Origin: Smaragdicoccus niigatensis DSM 44881 = NBRC 103563
Lineage (GTDB): Bacteria > Actinomycetota > Actinomycetes > Mycobacteriales > Mycobacteriaceae
DNA length: 64,000 nucleotides
Direction: 5' to 3'
NCBI RefSeq assembly: GCF_000380645.1
Contig: NZ_AQXZ01000012.1
Location: 1-64,000 of the forward strand
Shown here: one piece after another, positions 28,446 through 38,563 of the stretch
How positions within the stretch are numbered: position 1 is the stretch's first letter
Layout of the letters: each line of letters starts with the position of its first letter
Notes under the pieces: generated by a model
Told to the model about the DNA's origin: nothing
What the model saw: the letters and a program-made list of their open reading frames with translations, nothing else
The model's database searches: none
Translations under genes and position numbers: made by a program

Positions 28446-29723
28446 TCACGCGCGCCTGTCGCGGAGTCCTCGCTTGAGTTCGATCTCGATCGTGGCGCGC
28501 CCACTGCCAGGTTGTGCTGGTGGTGGTGAGTCGTAATGGTGTCCCGTCGGTGTGGTGAATCGGGTTCGGCGAGCCACGCCGATGTGGATGACGTCGCAGC
28601 TCCAGCCCGGGTTTTCCTTGACGTAGTTGCCGTACTCGCACAACCCTTGTCCACCAGACGCTTGGGTTTCGCGGTGCTTGGACCACGACGTGGTGTGGTC
28701 GATATGCCGGATCTGGTTGTTGCAGTACGGGGTTCGGCACGTGCGGTCGCGGGTGAGGACGAGTTGACGCAACTTGCCGCTGAACAGGCGGCGCTTGGAC
28801 TCGATGTTCACGAGTTCACCGGAGGTGGGTTCGACGAACAGTCTGCGGATCCATGCCTTGTCGGCGTCGGCGAGCAACTTTCGTGCGATACCTGCCGGTA
28901 TGTGACCGAACCCGGGCACATACGCGGCTTCGTTGTCGTTGCGCAGCAGTGTGCGTTCGTTCATCACGAGCCCGATCTCGATGTTGATCAGGTGATCGAC
29001 CGACTTGCCGAGCAGTCGCTGCACGAACTCATCGGCCATCACCTGACCGATCGGACGCTTGTCCCCGTCGCGGCGTGCCTGCTCGGCATGGGCGCGGAGT
29101 GCTCGATGTACCGCGAGGCCGTGTTCGAAGGGCAGCAAGGCTTTGACCATCATCATGGCGTCGGGTTTGGCCCACGCACCGACCCAACGGTTGTTGCGGG
29201 CCTTCTGTGCGCGGCGCTCGGCAGCCGCTGAGTCAGCGCGTTGCGCGGCGGCGCGTGCGAGGTCGGCCACTTTGCTGTCACCAGCACCCATGAGCCCGCC
29301 CGCGAGTTCGTGGTCAACCGTGCGGCGGTCATCACTGGTGAGGTGGTTGGTTTCGCGGGCGATCAAGTGCGCACGGAACTCAGAGAGTTCGCCTCGCTCC
29401 AATGCGCCCATCGTGTGCGGCAGGTCCGTACACAACGCCTTCGCCAGGGACAGGTGGCGGCGCCCCCGCAGGGGCGAGTCCTTCCGCGCGAGGGCGATCT
29501 GGGTGCCGACGCTGCGTTGGACCAGCGCCGACGCCCGACCGGGATACTCGGCGGTTTCCAGGCGCAACAGCTCGACAGCCGCGCGGGCCTGCACCGCCGC
29601 GGCCGCAGACTTCGCGGTTTCGTGGGCGGTGATGAGGTCAACCAATTCGCCCTTGGACATCGACGACACATCGACATCGGGCCTGATCAGAAGCGTTAAC
29701 GAACTCACTACTCGAACATACAT
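28446..29723 (-). CDS. DUF222 / HNH endonuclease (REP13E12-type)
   Basis: 425 residues from ATG 29723, preceded by AGAGG; ATG 29756 and GTG 29708 are alternatives. The N-terminal two thirds is the DUF222 domain (Ala/Arg-rich helices), and the C-terminus has an HNH zinc-linked nuclease: CRTPYC, then HIDHTTSW with Asp/His catalytic residues, and later [15 protein letters not shown]. The expected second Cys pair of the zinc site is partly altered (LCEYGN instead of LCxxCN). The family is repeated in mycobacterial genomes (13E12) and is suspected to be mobile. A 12-bp inverted repeat covers its upstream region. Confidence 0.85.
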   Translation of the reverse strand: MYVRVVSSLTLLIRPDVDVSSMSKGELVDLITAHETAKSAAAAVQARAAVELLRLETAEYPGRASALVQRSVGTQIALARKDSPLRGRRHLSLAKALCTDLPHTMGALERGELSEFRAHLIARETNHLTSDDRRTVDHELAGGLMGAGDSKVADLARAAAQRADSAAAERRAQKARNNRWVGAWAKPDAMMMVKALLPFEHGLAVHRALRAHAEQARRDGDKRPIGQVMADEFVQRLLGKSVDHLINIEIGLVMNERTLLRNDNEAAYVPGFGHIPAGIARKLLADADKAWIRRLFVEPTSGELVNIESKRRLFSGKLRQLVLTRDRTCRTPYCNNQIRHIDHTTSWSKHRETQASGGQGLCEYGNYVKENPGWSCDVIHIGVARRTRFTTPTGHHYDSPPPAQPGSGRATIEIELKRGLRDRRA

Positions 29724-29732
29724 TCGACCTCT

Positions 29733-29773
29733 GACAAGTAGCTCACCGCGCTTCATGGCGCGAGCTACTTGTC
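29733..29773. repeat. Inverted repeat upstream of the HNH gene
   Basis: GACAAGTAGCTC (29733-29744) and its exact complement (29762-29773) are separated by 17 bp. It lies 9 bp before the HNH start. It could be a promoter operator, a hairpin, or a nuclease recognition site. Confidence 0.55.
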
Positions 29774-29842
29774 GTAGGTCGGATTTACGGTCTCTGCTGT
29801 CACCGTCACAAGCCGGCGCGGGCCGGAGAACAGGGGAGAGCA

Positions 29843-30079
29843 GTGATCGTGGATTGCAACGACTGCGCCGTTCGCGGCCCGGCGTGTGGGGATTGCGTCG
29901 TGACCGTCCTCCTGGGACCGTTGTCCACCGAGGACAAGACCGTCGTTCCGTTCCGGCCGCTTCGCCGGGTTGAATTCGATCAGGCTGAGACGCAAGCGTT
30001 GTCGGCACTTGGCGACGCCGGGTTGGTGCCACACTTGCGGCTGGTGCCACGCGAGAAGACTCAACTGCGGACCGGGTAG
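29843..30079 (+). CDS. Small conserved CxxC protein
   Basis: 78 residues from GTG 29843. Begins VIVDCNDCAVRGPACGDCVV: two CxxC pairs in the first 20 residues, typical of zinc-binding or redox-active small proteins, followed by a hydrophilic helical tail. Similar small proteins recur in actinobacteria next to this locus; function unknown. It precedes the lipoprotein peptidase gene by 22 bp on the same strand. Confidence 0.65.
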   Translation: MIVDCNDCAVRGPACGDCVVTVLLGPLSTEDKTVVPFRPLRRVEFDQAETQALSALGDAGLVPHLRLVPREKTQLRTG

Positions 30080-30101
30080 GGAGGGAGTCGGGACGACCAG
30101 G

Positions 30102-31211
30102 TTGTTTCCGCGACTGCTCGTCGTGTTGCTCGTCGCTGGGTGCTCGGCTCCTTCGGCATCCAGGCCGCACCCTGCGACGTCGCCACAGATGCTCGTCGAT
30201 AGGCTCGCCGCCGCCGAGAAGGCTGCCGACTCCGACTCGGTTCGCGGGTTCCTCGATCCGGAAGCTTCGACGGCATTCATAGAGGGCGAGGTAGCCCGCA
30301 CACAGAATCTTGCGGGCGTGCCGCTCGAGTCATGGCACTACCGATTCGACGCGGTCCCGGACGTTCCGGGTTCGGTTGCTGCGGTACTGGAGTACAAGAT
30401 TCGCGGTGGTGACCGACTGCCAGCGCGACGACCTCTGGTCATGACTCTTACTCGTCATGGCGATCTCTGGTTCGTGAAGGGATTCGCTGACTCGCCCGGC
30501 GCGCGAACGTATCGGGGCCCCTGGGACTTTGGACCAACCGCAGCGACCGCCACCGATACGACCGTCGTCCTTTCGCATCCCGTCGACGACGCATTGCGCG
30601 GTCGGGTTGCCGAGCAGCTTCCGGCTGCCGTCACGGACGTCGCGCGCGCGACGTCCGGCGACTGGCAGCAGAACGTCGTCGTGTGGTTGACCTCGAGCGA
30701 CGCGGAGTACTCGGCGCTTGGCGGAGCGCAGGGAACCGCGGCGGCAACGGTGTCGGACGATATGGCCGATGGTCAAGTGTCCGGTCAGCGGATCGTCGTC
30801 TCGCCGGCCGCGGCGACGCGGCTTGGCCGCGACGAACTCGATGTCGTGCTGCGGCACGAACTCGTGCACGTGGCGACGCGTGCACGCACGAACCCGGGGA
30901 CGCCGATCTGGGTGACTGAGGGCTTCGCGGACTTCGTCGCCTACCGCGACCGTGGACCGATCGAGGAACAGAGCGGCGACCTCCCGGTCGACGCTGCCTT
31001 CTCCGGACCGCAGGCCAATCGGGCGTACGCGTCGGCGCGTACGGTTTTCGACTTCGTCGACGACCGGTGTGGCGTTGGTTCCGCGGCACGCTTCTACGAT
31101 CTGCTCGCGGGCGGGGCGGTGCCCGACGCCGCGACCCGGGAGGTCTGTGCGCTCGATGCCGCCGAGTTCCGGCAATCCTGGCATGAGTGGACGATCACAC
31201 ATGCGCGGTGA
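30102..31211 (+). CDS. Lipoprotein with gluzincin metallopeptidase motif
   Basis: 369 residues if starting at TTG 30102; this is the only in-frame start close to the signal, so the start is uncertain. The N-terminus LFPRLLVVLLVAGCSAP is a short signal with a lipobox Cys. Residues about 235-270 hold HELVH (zinc-binding HExxH) and, 22 residues later, VTEGFADFVAY, whose Glu would be the third zinc ligand of a gluzincin peptidase (MA clan). The middle region resembles no family recognised here. Probably membrane-anchored and facing the periplasm. In M. tuberculosis this neighbourhood holds different cell-wall hydrolase genes. Confidence 0.75.
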   Translation: MFPRLLVVLLVAGCSAPSASRPHPATSPQMLVDRLAAAEKAADSDSVRGFLDPEASTAFIEGEVARTQNLAGVPLESWHYRFDAVPDVPGSVAAVLEYKIRGGDRLPARRPLVMTLTRHGDLWFVKGFADSPGARTYRGPWDFGPTAATATDTTVVLSHPVDDALRGRVAEQLPAAVTDVARATSGDWQQNVVVWLTSSDAEYSALGGAQGTAAATVSDDMADGQVSGQRIVVSPAAATRLGRDELDVVLRHELVHVATRARTNPGTPIWVTEGFADFVAYRDRGPIEEQSGDLPVDAAFSGPQANRAYASARTVFDFVDDRCGVGSAARFYDLLAGGAVPDAATREVCALDAAEFRQSWHEWTITHAR

Positions 31212-31233
31212 CCCTCCCCGCTACGGTGGACGC

Positions 31234-32367
31234 ATGGCGCGGACCCTCTTGGTGACCAACGACTTTCCGCCCCGGCCCGGGGGTATCCAGTCGTATCTGG
31301 AGGCGTTGGTTTCCCGGCTGCCCGCCGATGATCTCGTGGTCTACGCGCCTCGCTGGCGCGGAGACAGCCACCTCAAATACGACGCCAAGCAGCCGTTTCC
31401 GGTCGTCCGTCACCCGACCACGCTCATGCTGCCGACCCCCTTTGTCGCCAGAAGAGCGCAGCGCCTCATTCGTGAGTACGAGTGCGACACCGTCTGGTTC
31501 GGTGCCGCGGCTCCACTGGCATTGATGTCTGCCGGATTGCGGTCGGCGGGTGCCAAGCGCATCATCGCCAGCACACACGGCCACGAAGTCGGCTGGTCGA
31601 TGGTGCCCGGCGGCCGGCAGGCCTTGCGGGTGATCGGCGAGACGACTGATGTCGTCACCTACGTCAGCAAGTACACGCGGCGTCGGTTCGCCTCGGCTTT
31701 CGGTGCTCACGCAGCCCTTGAACACGTGCCACCCGGCGTCGACGACCAGCTGTTCAAACCGGACTCGGCGGCACGCGAGGAACTGCGCGCCCGCTATGGC
31801 CTAGGGGACCGTCCGACGATCTTGTGCCTCTCCCGATTGGTGCCACGCAAGGGCCAGGACACACTCATCCGTGCCTTGCCTCGCATTCGCCAGCGGATCG
31901 ACGGGGCGGTGCTGGTCATCGCAGGCGGTGGTCCGTACGCCGAAACCCTGCATCGCCTGGCGGAGTCGTCCGGTGTCTCCGAGCACATCATCTTCACGGG
32001 ATCGGTTCCGTCTGCGGAGTTGGCCGCGCACCACAACCTCGCCGACGTCTTCGCGATGCCATCCCGCACGCGCGGCGGTGGACTCGACGTCGAAGGCCTC
32101 GGCATCGTGTACCTCGAAGCGTCGGCCAGTGGGATTCCCGTCGTCGCCGGCGATTCCGGTGGCGCTCCCGAGACCGTCATCGAAGGCAAGACCGGGTATG
32201 TCGCCAACGGGCGTTCGCCGATCGACGTGGCTGACAAGGTCGCGAACGTTCTGGCGGATCCGGACAAGGCTCGCGAGATGGGCAAGGCCGGTCGAAAGTG
32301 GGTCGAGCAGAACTGGCAATGGGACGTCTTGGCAGGGCGTCTGCGGCGATTACTCTCCGACGATTAG
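31234..32367 (+). CDS. pimB: GDP-mannose-dependent PIM mannosyltransferase PimB'
   Basis: 377 residues, GT4 family with GT-B fold. Residues 1-180: RTLLVTNDFPPRPGGIQSY; the C-terminal half has GRTILCLSRLVPRKGQDTLI-type segment (LSRLVPRKG at about 190) and the donor-site EGLGIVYLEASASGIPVVAG (about 288-307). Adds the second mannose to phosphatidylinositol monomannoside on the cytosolic face, the root of PIM, LM and LAM. ATG 31234 was preferred to ATG 31201 because GGTGGA lies 4-9 nt before it. It follows the lipoprotein gene by 22 bp. Confidence 0.93.
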   Translation: MARTLLVTNDFPPRPGGIQSYLEALVSRLPADDLVVYAPRWRGDSHLKYDAKQPFPVVRHPTTLMLPTPFVARRAQRLIREYECDTVWFGAAAPLALMSAGLRSAGAKRIIASTHGHEVGWSMVPGGRQALRVIGETTDVVTYVSKYTRRRFASAFGAHAALEHVPPGVDDQLFKPDSAAREELRARYGLGDRPTILCLSRLVPRKGQDTLIRALPRIRQRIDGAVLVIAGGGPYAETLHRLAESSGVSEHIIFTGSVPSAELAAHHNLADVFAMPSRTRGGGLDVEGLGIVYLEASASGIPVVAGDSGGAPETVIEGKTGYVANGRSPIDVADKVANVLADPDKAREMGKAGRKWVEQNWQWDVLAGRLRRLLSDD

Positions 32368-32378
32368 GCTTTCTACTC

Positions 32379-32759
32379 GTGAGTAGCATCCAGGTCTCCG
32401 ACCAAATGTTCATCGCGGCACCCGGCGAGGTTGTCGCGAGGGCAATTGCGGCGCCGAATCGGTGGCGTGGTTGGTGGCCCAAACTGTCGGTGTCCGTTCG
32501 CGAGGACCGCGGTGCGAAGGGCGTCCGCTGGATCATCTCGGGCGAGATCGACGGAACCATGGAAGTGTGGCTCGAACCGATGCTCGACGGCGTCATCGTG
32601 CACTATTTCGTTCACGCCGAACCCACGGCGACGCCGGTCAACCTGGTCGCCCTCAACCGGAAGTACCGCGTCAGCGGAAAAGCGATGTCGTTCGACTTGA
32701 AGCGCGAGATCGAAGCGGGTCGCCCCGCTGGTATCCCACCGGCAGCCATCGGCGTCTGA
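32379..32759 (+). CDS. SRPBCC/polyketide-cyclase-like small protein (Rv2186c type)
   Basis: 126 residues from GTG 32379, 11 bp after pimB. The pattern SIQVSDQMFIAAPGEVVARA, then IVHYFVHAEPTATPVNLV and a C-terminal amphipathic helix, fits the START/SRPBCC helix-grip fold, which binds hydrophobic ligands. The homologue sits at the same place in M. tuberculosis. A role in lipid handling next to PimB' is likely but not shown. Confidence 0.75.
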   Translation: MSSIQVSDQMFIAAPGEVVARAIAAPNRWRGWWPKLSVSVREDRGAKGVRWIISGEIDGTMEVWLEPMLDGVIVHYFVHAEPTATPVNLVALNRKYRVSGKAMSFDLKREIEAGRPAGIPPAAIGV

Positions 32760-32845
32760 CATGCGCCCATCGCTTCGCTCGCTGAAACCACTCCCGTCGC
32801 CATGGAGTCGTCCCGAACCCAAACGCAGAGGAATCAGGCAGCAAC

Positions 32846-33283
32846 GTGGCTGAAGAAACGATGCGCTCGATCACGATCGATGCGCCGGCGGCAGACATCA
32901 TGGCGGTCATCGCCGACTTCGAGCGGTACCCGGAGTGGGTCGAGGCCGCGAAAGAAGTCGCGGTGCTCGAGCGCCAAAGCGATGGACGCGCGATCCTCGT
33001 GCACTACGTTCTCGATGCCGGCCCGGTCAAGGACACCTATGCCTTGCAGTACAGCTGGGCGCCCGACGGGCTTTCGGTCACCTGGGAGCTGGTCCGCAGC
33101 GAGCTGCAAAAGACGCAGGCTGGGCGGTATTCGCTGCAAACTGAGGACGATGGGTCGACGACCGTCACCTATGAACTCACGCTCGACCTCAACATCCCGG
33201 TCATCGGGGTGATCAAGCGCATGGGCGAGCGCGTCATCACCGACACCGCACTTCTGGAACTGAAGAAGAGGGTCGAGAGCTGA
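32846..33283 (+). CDS. SRPBCC family protein (Rv2185c/TB16.3 type)
   Basis: 145 residues from GTG 32846. MRSITIDAPAADIMAVIADF and YPEWVEAAKEVAVLE open the family's polyketide cyclase/dehydrase fold; the final helix is VIKRMGERVITDTALLELKK. Same length and position as mycobacterial TB16.3. Its ligand is unknown. The stop codon overlaps the putative CTG start of the ATPase gene, so the two are coupled. Confidence 0.85.
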   Translation: MAEETMRSITIDAPAADIMAVIADFERYPEWVEAAKEVAVLERQSDGRAILVHYVLDAGPVKDTYALQYSWAPDGLSVTWELVRSELQKTQAGRYSLQTEDDGSTTVTYELTLDLNIPVIGVIKRMGERVITDTALLELKKRVES

Positions 33284-34470
33284 ACGGTGGTCTGGATTCG
33301 GAGTGCCGGGTCGAGATCTTCCTCGGCAAAGGCGGAGCGGGGAAGTCGACTCTCGCTGCGGCTACGGCGTTCGCCCGCGCGGCCGAGGGTAAGCATGTCC
33401 TCCTCGCCTCGATTGATCAGGCCCATTCGCTCACCCAGATTCTCGATCTGAAGACCTCACATAAACCGGGCCAACCGTCGTCGATCCAACGCGTCGATTT
33501 CGGGCTCGATGTCCTGGAGATCGACACCCTCGCGCTACTCGAAGAGCGATACCGGAACCTCGTGAAGCTGGCGGGTGTCGGGCAGGCCTTGGGTCAGGTT
33601 TCTCCGGTGACGCCGCTTGATCCCCGGGAAGTCGCCGGCCTGCCGGGCGTCGAGCCGATCCTCGCGCTCGCTGAACTCGCGGAACTCGTTGCCGACGACG
33701 ACTGGGACGTCGTGATCATCGACTGCCCGGCGACCGCGGAGGCGATGTCGGCCCTGACCGCTCCGGAAATCCTGCTCGGGTATCTCGAGCGGATGTGGCC
33801 GCAGGAGCAGCGGTCGAACGAAGCGCTCTCGGCTGGACTGCGCACCGCGATGATGGCCGGCGGAGTCGAACGGATGTCTTCGACGGTCAAGTCTGTCCGC
33901 AGCTTGCTCGGCGATGCGCGCCGCACGTCGATCCACCTCGTGACGACACCCGATCGCGTGAGTTTCGCCGAGTTGATGCGGACGCGTTCGGCGGTGGCAC
34001 TCGCCGGCTTCCGGGTCAGCGACATCATCGTCAATCGTGTGGTGCCGGAATCCGCCGCCGAATCCAGTGGGTGGCTCGCCTCCCGCCGCACTCAGCAGCA
34101 GCAGGTCATCGCCGAAATCCGGGCTGCGATCTCGGAGATCCCGGTGCAACTCGTTGACGACCTGGTCGCCGAGCCAATCGGCCGTGCCGCATTGGAGTCA
34201 CTCAGCGAAGGACTGCTGCCACCGGATGAGCACATCGAGGTGCGCAGCGTTTCGGTCGTGCCGCGCGATGGCGGCACGGCGCTGAGATTCTTCCTTCCGG
34301 TTGCCGATCCAAGGTCGGTGACGTTGGCTCGGATCAGTTCCGATCTGATCGTCGGAGCGGACGGTGCCCGCCGCCGAATTCCGCTGGACCCGGACCTGCG
34401 CGCGTGTACCGTCGTCGGTGCGGAATTCGACGGGCAGTATCTCGTCGTCATGTTTTCCGCGAAAAGCTAG
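33280..34470 (+). CDS. ArsA-like ATPase with CTG start
   Basis: 396 residues if initiated at CTG 33280. The deviant Walker A FLGKGGAGKST is at about residues 14-24, and switch-type IIDCPATAEA near 150. In frame, no ATG, GTG or TTG occurs between the last upstream stop (33172) and 33562, which is past the Walker A loop, so the CTG, overlapping the TGA of the preceding gene as CTGA and spaced 7 nt from AAGAGGG, is the best start. ArsA-like ATPases (Rv2184c homologue) may chaperone or power a membrane partner; arsenic transport is unlikely here. A sequencing error cannot be excluded. Confidence 0.8.
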   Translation: MNGGLDSECRVEIFLGKGGAGKSTLAAATAFARAAEGKHVLLASIDQAHSLTQILDLKTSHKPGQPSSIQRVDFGLDVLEIDTLALLEERYRNLVKLAGVGQALGQVSPVTPLDPREVAGLPGVEPILALAELAELVADDDWDVVIIDCPATAEAMSALTAPEILLGYLERMWPQEQRSNEALSAGLRTAMMAGGVERMSSTVKSVRSLLGDARRTSIHLVTTPDRVSFAELMRTRSAVALAGFRVSDIIVNRVVPESAAESSGWLASRRTQQQQVIAEIRAAISEIPVQLVDDLVAEPIGRAALESLSEGLLPPDEHIEVRSVSVVPRDGGTALRFFLPVADPRSVTLARISSDLIVGADGARRRIPLDPDLRACTVVGAEFDGQYLVVMFSAKS

Positions 34471-34478
34471 GGGGTCTG

Positions 34479-34811
34479 GTGGTCGATTTCGAAGGCGCCG
34501 GAGGAGTCGATCTTCGCGCTCTACTCGACGACGCGATCGGCAAGATCGAGCCGCTGTTGAAGTCGGCGGCCGCCGCCCAGTCCGAGCAGACTCCGTGCAC
34601 GTGGTGCCCGATCTGTCGGGCTGCCAATGCGGTCAAAGGCCACGAGCAGGACCTGTTTGCGTCGATCGCCACGCAGGGCGGTGCATTGCTCAGCGTTCTG
34701 AAGGACGCGATGAGCGGGCTCGGCACCCCCGAACACAAGCCCGCGGAGACTGCGCCGGCTGGTGACTCGACGACCGAGTTCACCGAAATCCCGATCACGA
34801 TCAAGCCCTGA
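34479..34811 (+). CDS. Small CxxC protein (Rv2183c-like)
   Basis: 110 residues from GTG 34479. An N-terminal acidic helix is followed by CTWCPICRAA, a CxxC pair, then helical and Pro/Thr/Glu-rich tail. The preceding ATPase gene ends 8 bp before. Homologues accompany the ArsA-like ATPase in actinobacteria; function unknown, perhaps a zinc-binding partner of that ATPase. Confidence 0.75.
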   Translation: MVDFEGAGGVDLRALLDDAIGKIEPLLKSAAAAQSEQTPCTWCPICRAANAVKGHEQDLFASIATQGGALLSVLKDAMSGLGTPEHKPAETAPAGDSTTEFTEIPITIKP

Positions 34812-34812
34812 C

Positions 34813-35778
34813 ATGACACCAGCCGTCGGTGCCTTAACAGTTGGTATCGACATCGGCGGAACCAGCATTCGTGCGTCGGTTGTCGATGAGTCGGGTCAGA
34901 TTCTGGACAGCGTTCGCATGCCGACTCCGAATTCGGCGTGGGCGCTGGAAGACAGCATCACGCGGGCCGTAAACAAGTTGGCATCCCGCCATACCGTCGG
35001 TGCAGTGGGACTTGCGGTTGCGGGTTTCGTCACATTGGACCGGCAGATCGTGCGGTTCGCGCCGCATCTGCCCTGGGTCGACGCGCCGATCGGCCGAATA
35101 CTCTCTGACCGGGTCGGACTGCCCGTCATCCTCGAGCACGACGCAAATGCAGCGGCGTGGGCGGAGTGGAAGTTCGGTGCTGCGGTACGCGGCCACAACA
35201 TCGTGCTGGTTGCGATCGGGACTGGCATCGGCGGTGCGCTGCTGACCGACGGTCAGCTCTACCGAGGCAGCTATGGGGTGGCTCCGGAGTTGGGCCATAT
35301 CCAGGTCGTACCGAATGGCCGGGGCTGCCCGTGCGGGAAGCATGGCTGCTGGGAACGTTATTGCAGTGGAACAGCTTTGGCGGATACCGCGATCGAGCTG
35401 TTGGCCACGGAACCGGAAGAATCCTCGATCCTCATGCAGGAGGCGATGATCGATCCGGACACGATCACCGGGCGTCGGGTGGCCACGGCAGCAGCCGACG
35501 GGGACCCGATCGCGCTGGCGGCGATGGACGAGTTCGCGCAGTGGCTGGGGGTGGGATTGGCGATGGTCAGTGACGTCTTCGACCCCGATCTCATCGTTAT
35601 CGCCGGGGGCGTGAGTAGTTCTGCGCAACTGTTTCTCGACACTGCGCGTGAGCACTATGGCGCGCTCATCACGGGCGCTGCACATAGGACAAGAGCGCGA
35701 ATACGAACCGCTCAGCTCGGTGAATCTGCTGGACTGATAGGAGCCGCTGATCTGGCTCGCGCGGCGCTGGTGAATTAG
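34813..35778 (+). CDS. glkA: ROK-family glucokinase-like sugar kinase
   Basis: 321 residues from ATG 34813. ROK signature: DIGGTSIRAS near residue 12, EHDANAAAWAEWKFG near 107, GTGIGGALLTDG near 135, and the zinc motif GRGCPCGKHGCWERYC near 169-184. ATP-dependent phosphorylation of glucose (glucokinase) is the usual role in actinobacteria, where a similar gene lies near ArsA-like genes; substrate not proved. It overlaps no neighbour; 2 bp separate it from the upstream stop. Confidence 0.88.
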   Translation: MTPAVGALTVGIDIGGTSIRASVVDESGQILDSVRMPTPNSAWALEDSITRAVNKLASRHTVGAVGLAVAGFVTLDRQIVRFAPHLPWVDAPIGRILSDRVGLPVILEHDANAAAWAEWKFGAAVRGHNIVLVAIGTGIGGALLTDGQLYRGSYGVAPELGHIQVVPNGRGCPCGKHGCWERYCSGTALADTAIELLATEPEESSILMQEAMIDPDTITGRRVATAAADGDPIALAAMDEFAQWLGVGLAMVSDVFDPDLIVIAGGVSSSAQLFLDTAREHYGALITGAAHRTRARIRTAQLGESAGLIGAADLARAALVN

Positions 35779-35839
35779 AGTTGCCAGTGTTCGAGTGCTG
35801 CCGCGATCCGGGGCCGAGCGACGAAACGTAAAGGAAGAC

Positions 35840-36571
35840 ATGACCGGTTGGTTTTACTGGCTGCTGAAGTACGTTCTCGTCGGACCGTGGATCAAGCGGT
35901 ACAACAAGGTGATCATCGAGGGCCTCGAGAACGTCCCTGATGACGGTGCAGCGATCATGGCGGGCAACCACCTGTCGATCGCCGACTGGTTGTTCGTGCC
36001 GGTCGCCGTCAAGCGTCGCATCACGTTCCTCGCCAAGTCCGAGTACTTCACCCGCCCTGGATTCAAGGGCGCGCTGGAGAAGTTCTTCTACACGCAGACC
36101 GGCCAGGTGCCGATTGACCGTAGTGGCGCGGACGCCGCCGAGGCTGCCCTCAACACGGCCAAACAGCAGCTCGAGCTGGGCCGCCTGGTCGGCCTTTACC
36201 CCGAGGGCACGCGTTCGCCGGACGGCCGTCTCTACAAGGGCAAGACCGGGGTTGCCCGCCTCGCGCTGGACACCGGCCTGCCGGTGATCCCGATGGCGGT
36301 CATCAACACCGACAAGGTGTCACCTCCCGGTTCGAACCGTTGGTACCGCGTCCAGGTGACCGTGAAGTTCGGCAAGCCGATGGACTTCTCGCGCTATGCC
36401 GGCCTCGCCGGCAACCGCTTTGTCGAGCGCGCGATCACCGACGAGATCATGTACGAGCTCATGAAGATGTCGGGCCAGACCTACGTCGACGTCTACGCCT
36501 CAACGATCAAGAACAAGAAGTCGTCGACCAAGGCCACCGCAGACCGCATCCCGGATACTCGGGCCGGGTAG
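35840..36571 (+). CDS. 1-acyl-glycerol-3-phosphate acyltransferase family protein
   Basis: 243 residues. PlsC motifs: NHLSIADW (motif I; here NHLSIAD instead of NHxxxxD with the conserved His and Asp), GQVPIDR (motif II), and LYPEGTRSPDGRL (motif III). It transfers an acyl group to a phospholipid or PIM-type acceptor; the M. tuberculosis homologue is Rv2182c. ATG 35840 follows AAGGAAG. Probably peripherally membrane-bound. Confidence 0.9.
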   Translation: MTGWFYWLLKYVLVGPWIKRYNKVIIEGLENVPDDGAAIMAGNHLSIADWLFVPVAVKRRITFLAKSEYFTRPGFKGALEKFFYTQTGQVPIDRSGADAAEAALNTAKQQLELGRLVGLYPEGTRSPDGRLYKGKTGVARLALDTGLPVIPMAVINTDKVSPPGSNRWYRVQVTVKFGKPMDFSRYAGLAGNRFVERAITDEIMYELMKMSGQTYVDVYASTIKNKKSSTKATADRIPDTRAG

Positions 36572-36583
36572 CGGCATCGCCTG

Positions 36584-37087
36584 GTGAAGTACTTCTACGA
36601 TTGCGAGTTCATCGAGGATGGGCGAACGATCGATCTGATCTCGATCGGTGTGGTCGGGGAGGACGGTCGCGAGTTCTACGCGGTCTCCACCCAATTCGAT
36701 CCCGACCGCGCCGGTCCGTGGGTCCGTCGTAACGTCCTGCCGAAGCTGCCGTCGCCCGCCGATCCCGCGTGGATGTCGCGCGATCGAATTCGTGACTCAC
36801 TGCTGAAGTTCCTGGTTCCGACGCGCAACGCGCGGCCGGAACTATGGGCGTGGGTCAGTGCATACGACCATGTTGCGCTGTGTCAGCTGTGGGGCCCGAT
36901 GACGGCGTTGCCAGACGTCATGCCGCGGTACACCCGCGATCTCCGTCATTACTGGGAGATGCACGGCAGTCCCACGCTGCCGCCGCTACCTGCGCAAGCG
37001 CACGACGCGCTCGCCGACGCGCGCCACAATCTGGCCAAGTACCAGGCCATTGAAGCCGTGCGTTCGGACCAGGCTGGAAAGCGTTAG
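36584..37087 (+). CDS. 3'-5' exoribonuclease AS-like
   Basis: 167 residues from GTG 36584. RNase-D/DEDD-type opening YFYDCEFIEDGRTIDLISIG with catalytic Asp/Glu, and AHDALADARHNLAKYQAI with the later Asp pattern. Homologue of mycobacterial Rv2179c, a DEDD exonuclease of the RNase AS family that acts on polyadenylated RNA. Lies between the acyltransferase and aroG genes as in M. tuberculosis. Confidence 0.85.
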   Translation: MKYFYDCEFIEDGRTIDLISIGVVGEDGREFYAVSTQFDPDRAGPWVRRNVLPKLPSPADPAWMSRDRIRDSLLKFLVPTRNARPELWAWVSAYDHVALCQLWGPMTALPDVMPRYTRDLRHYWEMHGSPTLPPLPAQAHDALADARHNLAKYQAIEAVRSDQAGKR

Positions 37088-37107
37088 AAGCGACCCCATA
37101 TCCTTGA

Positions 37108-38499
<1,392 letters not shown>

Positions 38500-38513
38500 G
38501 CGCGGAAGCTGCT

Positions 38514-38558
38514 ATCGGGCAGGAAAACCGGCGGTCATCGCCGGATTTCCTGCCCGAT
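38514..38558. terminator. Bidirectional terminator between aroG and pknL
   Basis: Stem ATCGGGCAGGAAA with its near-complement TTTCCTGCCCGAT, plus inner CCGGCG/CGCCGG, lies between convergent genes ending at 38499 and 38564. Confidence 0.8.
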
Positions 38559-38563
38559 GTGCG

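Noticed and set aside
28408-28740. N-terminal extension of the DnaQ/GIY-YIG protein
   Set aside because: The extra residues are basic and unlike the family; they are antisense-frame reading over the end of the HNH gene.
33280-34470. Arsenite pump ATPase (ArsA)
   Set aside because: ArsA-like fold only; no ArsB, ArsD or ArsR genes nearby and the neighbours are PIM and SRPBCC genes.
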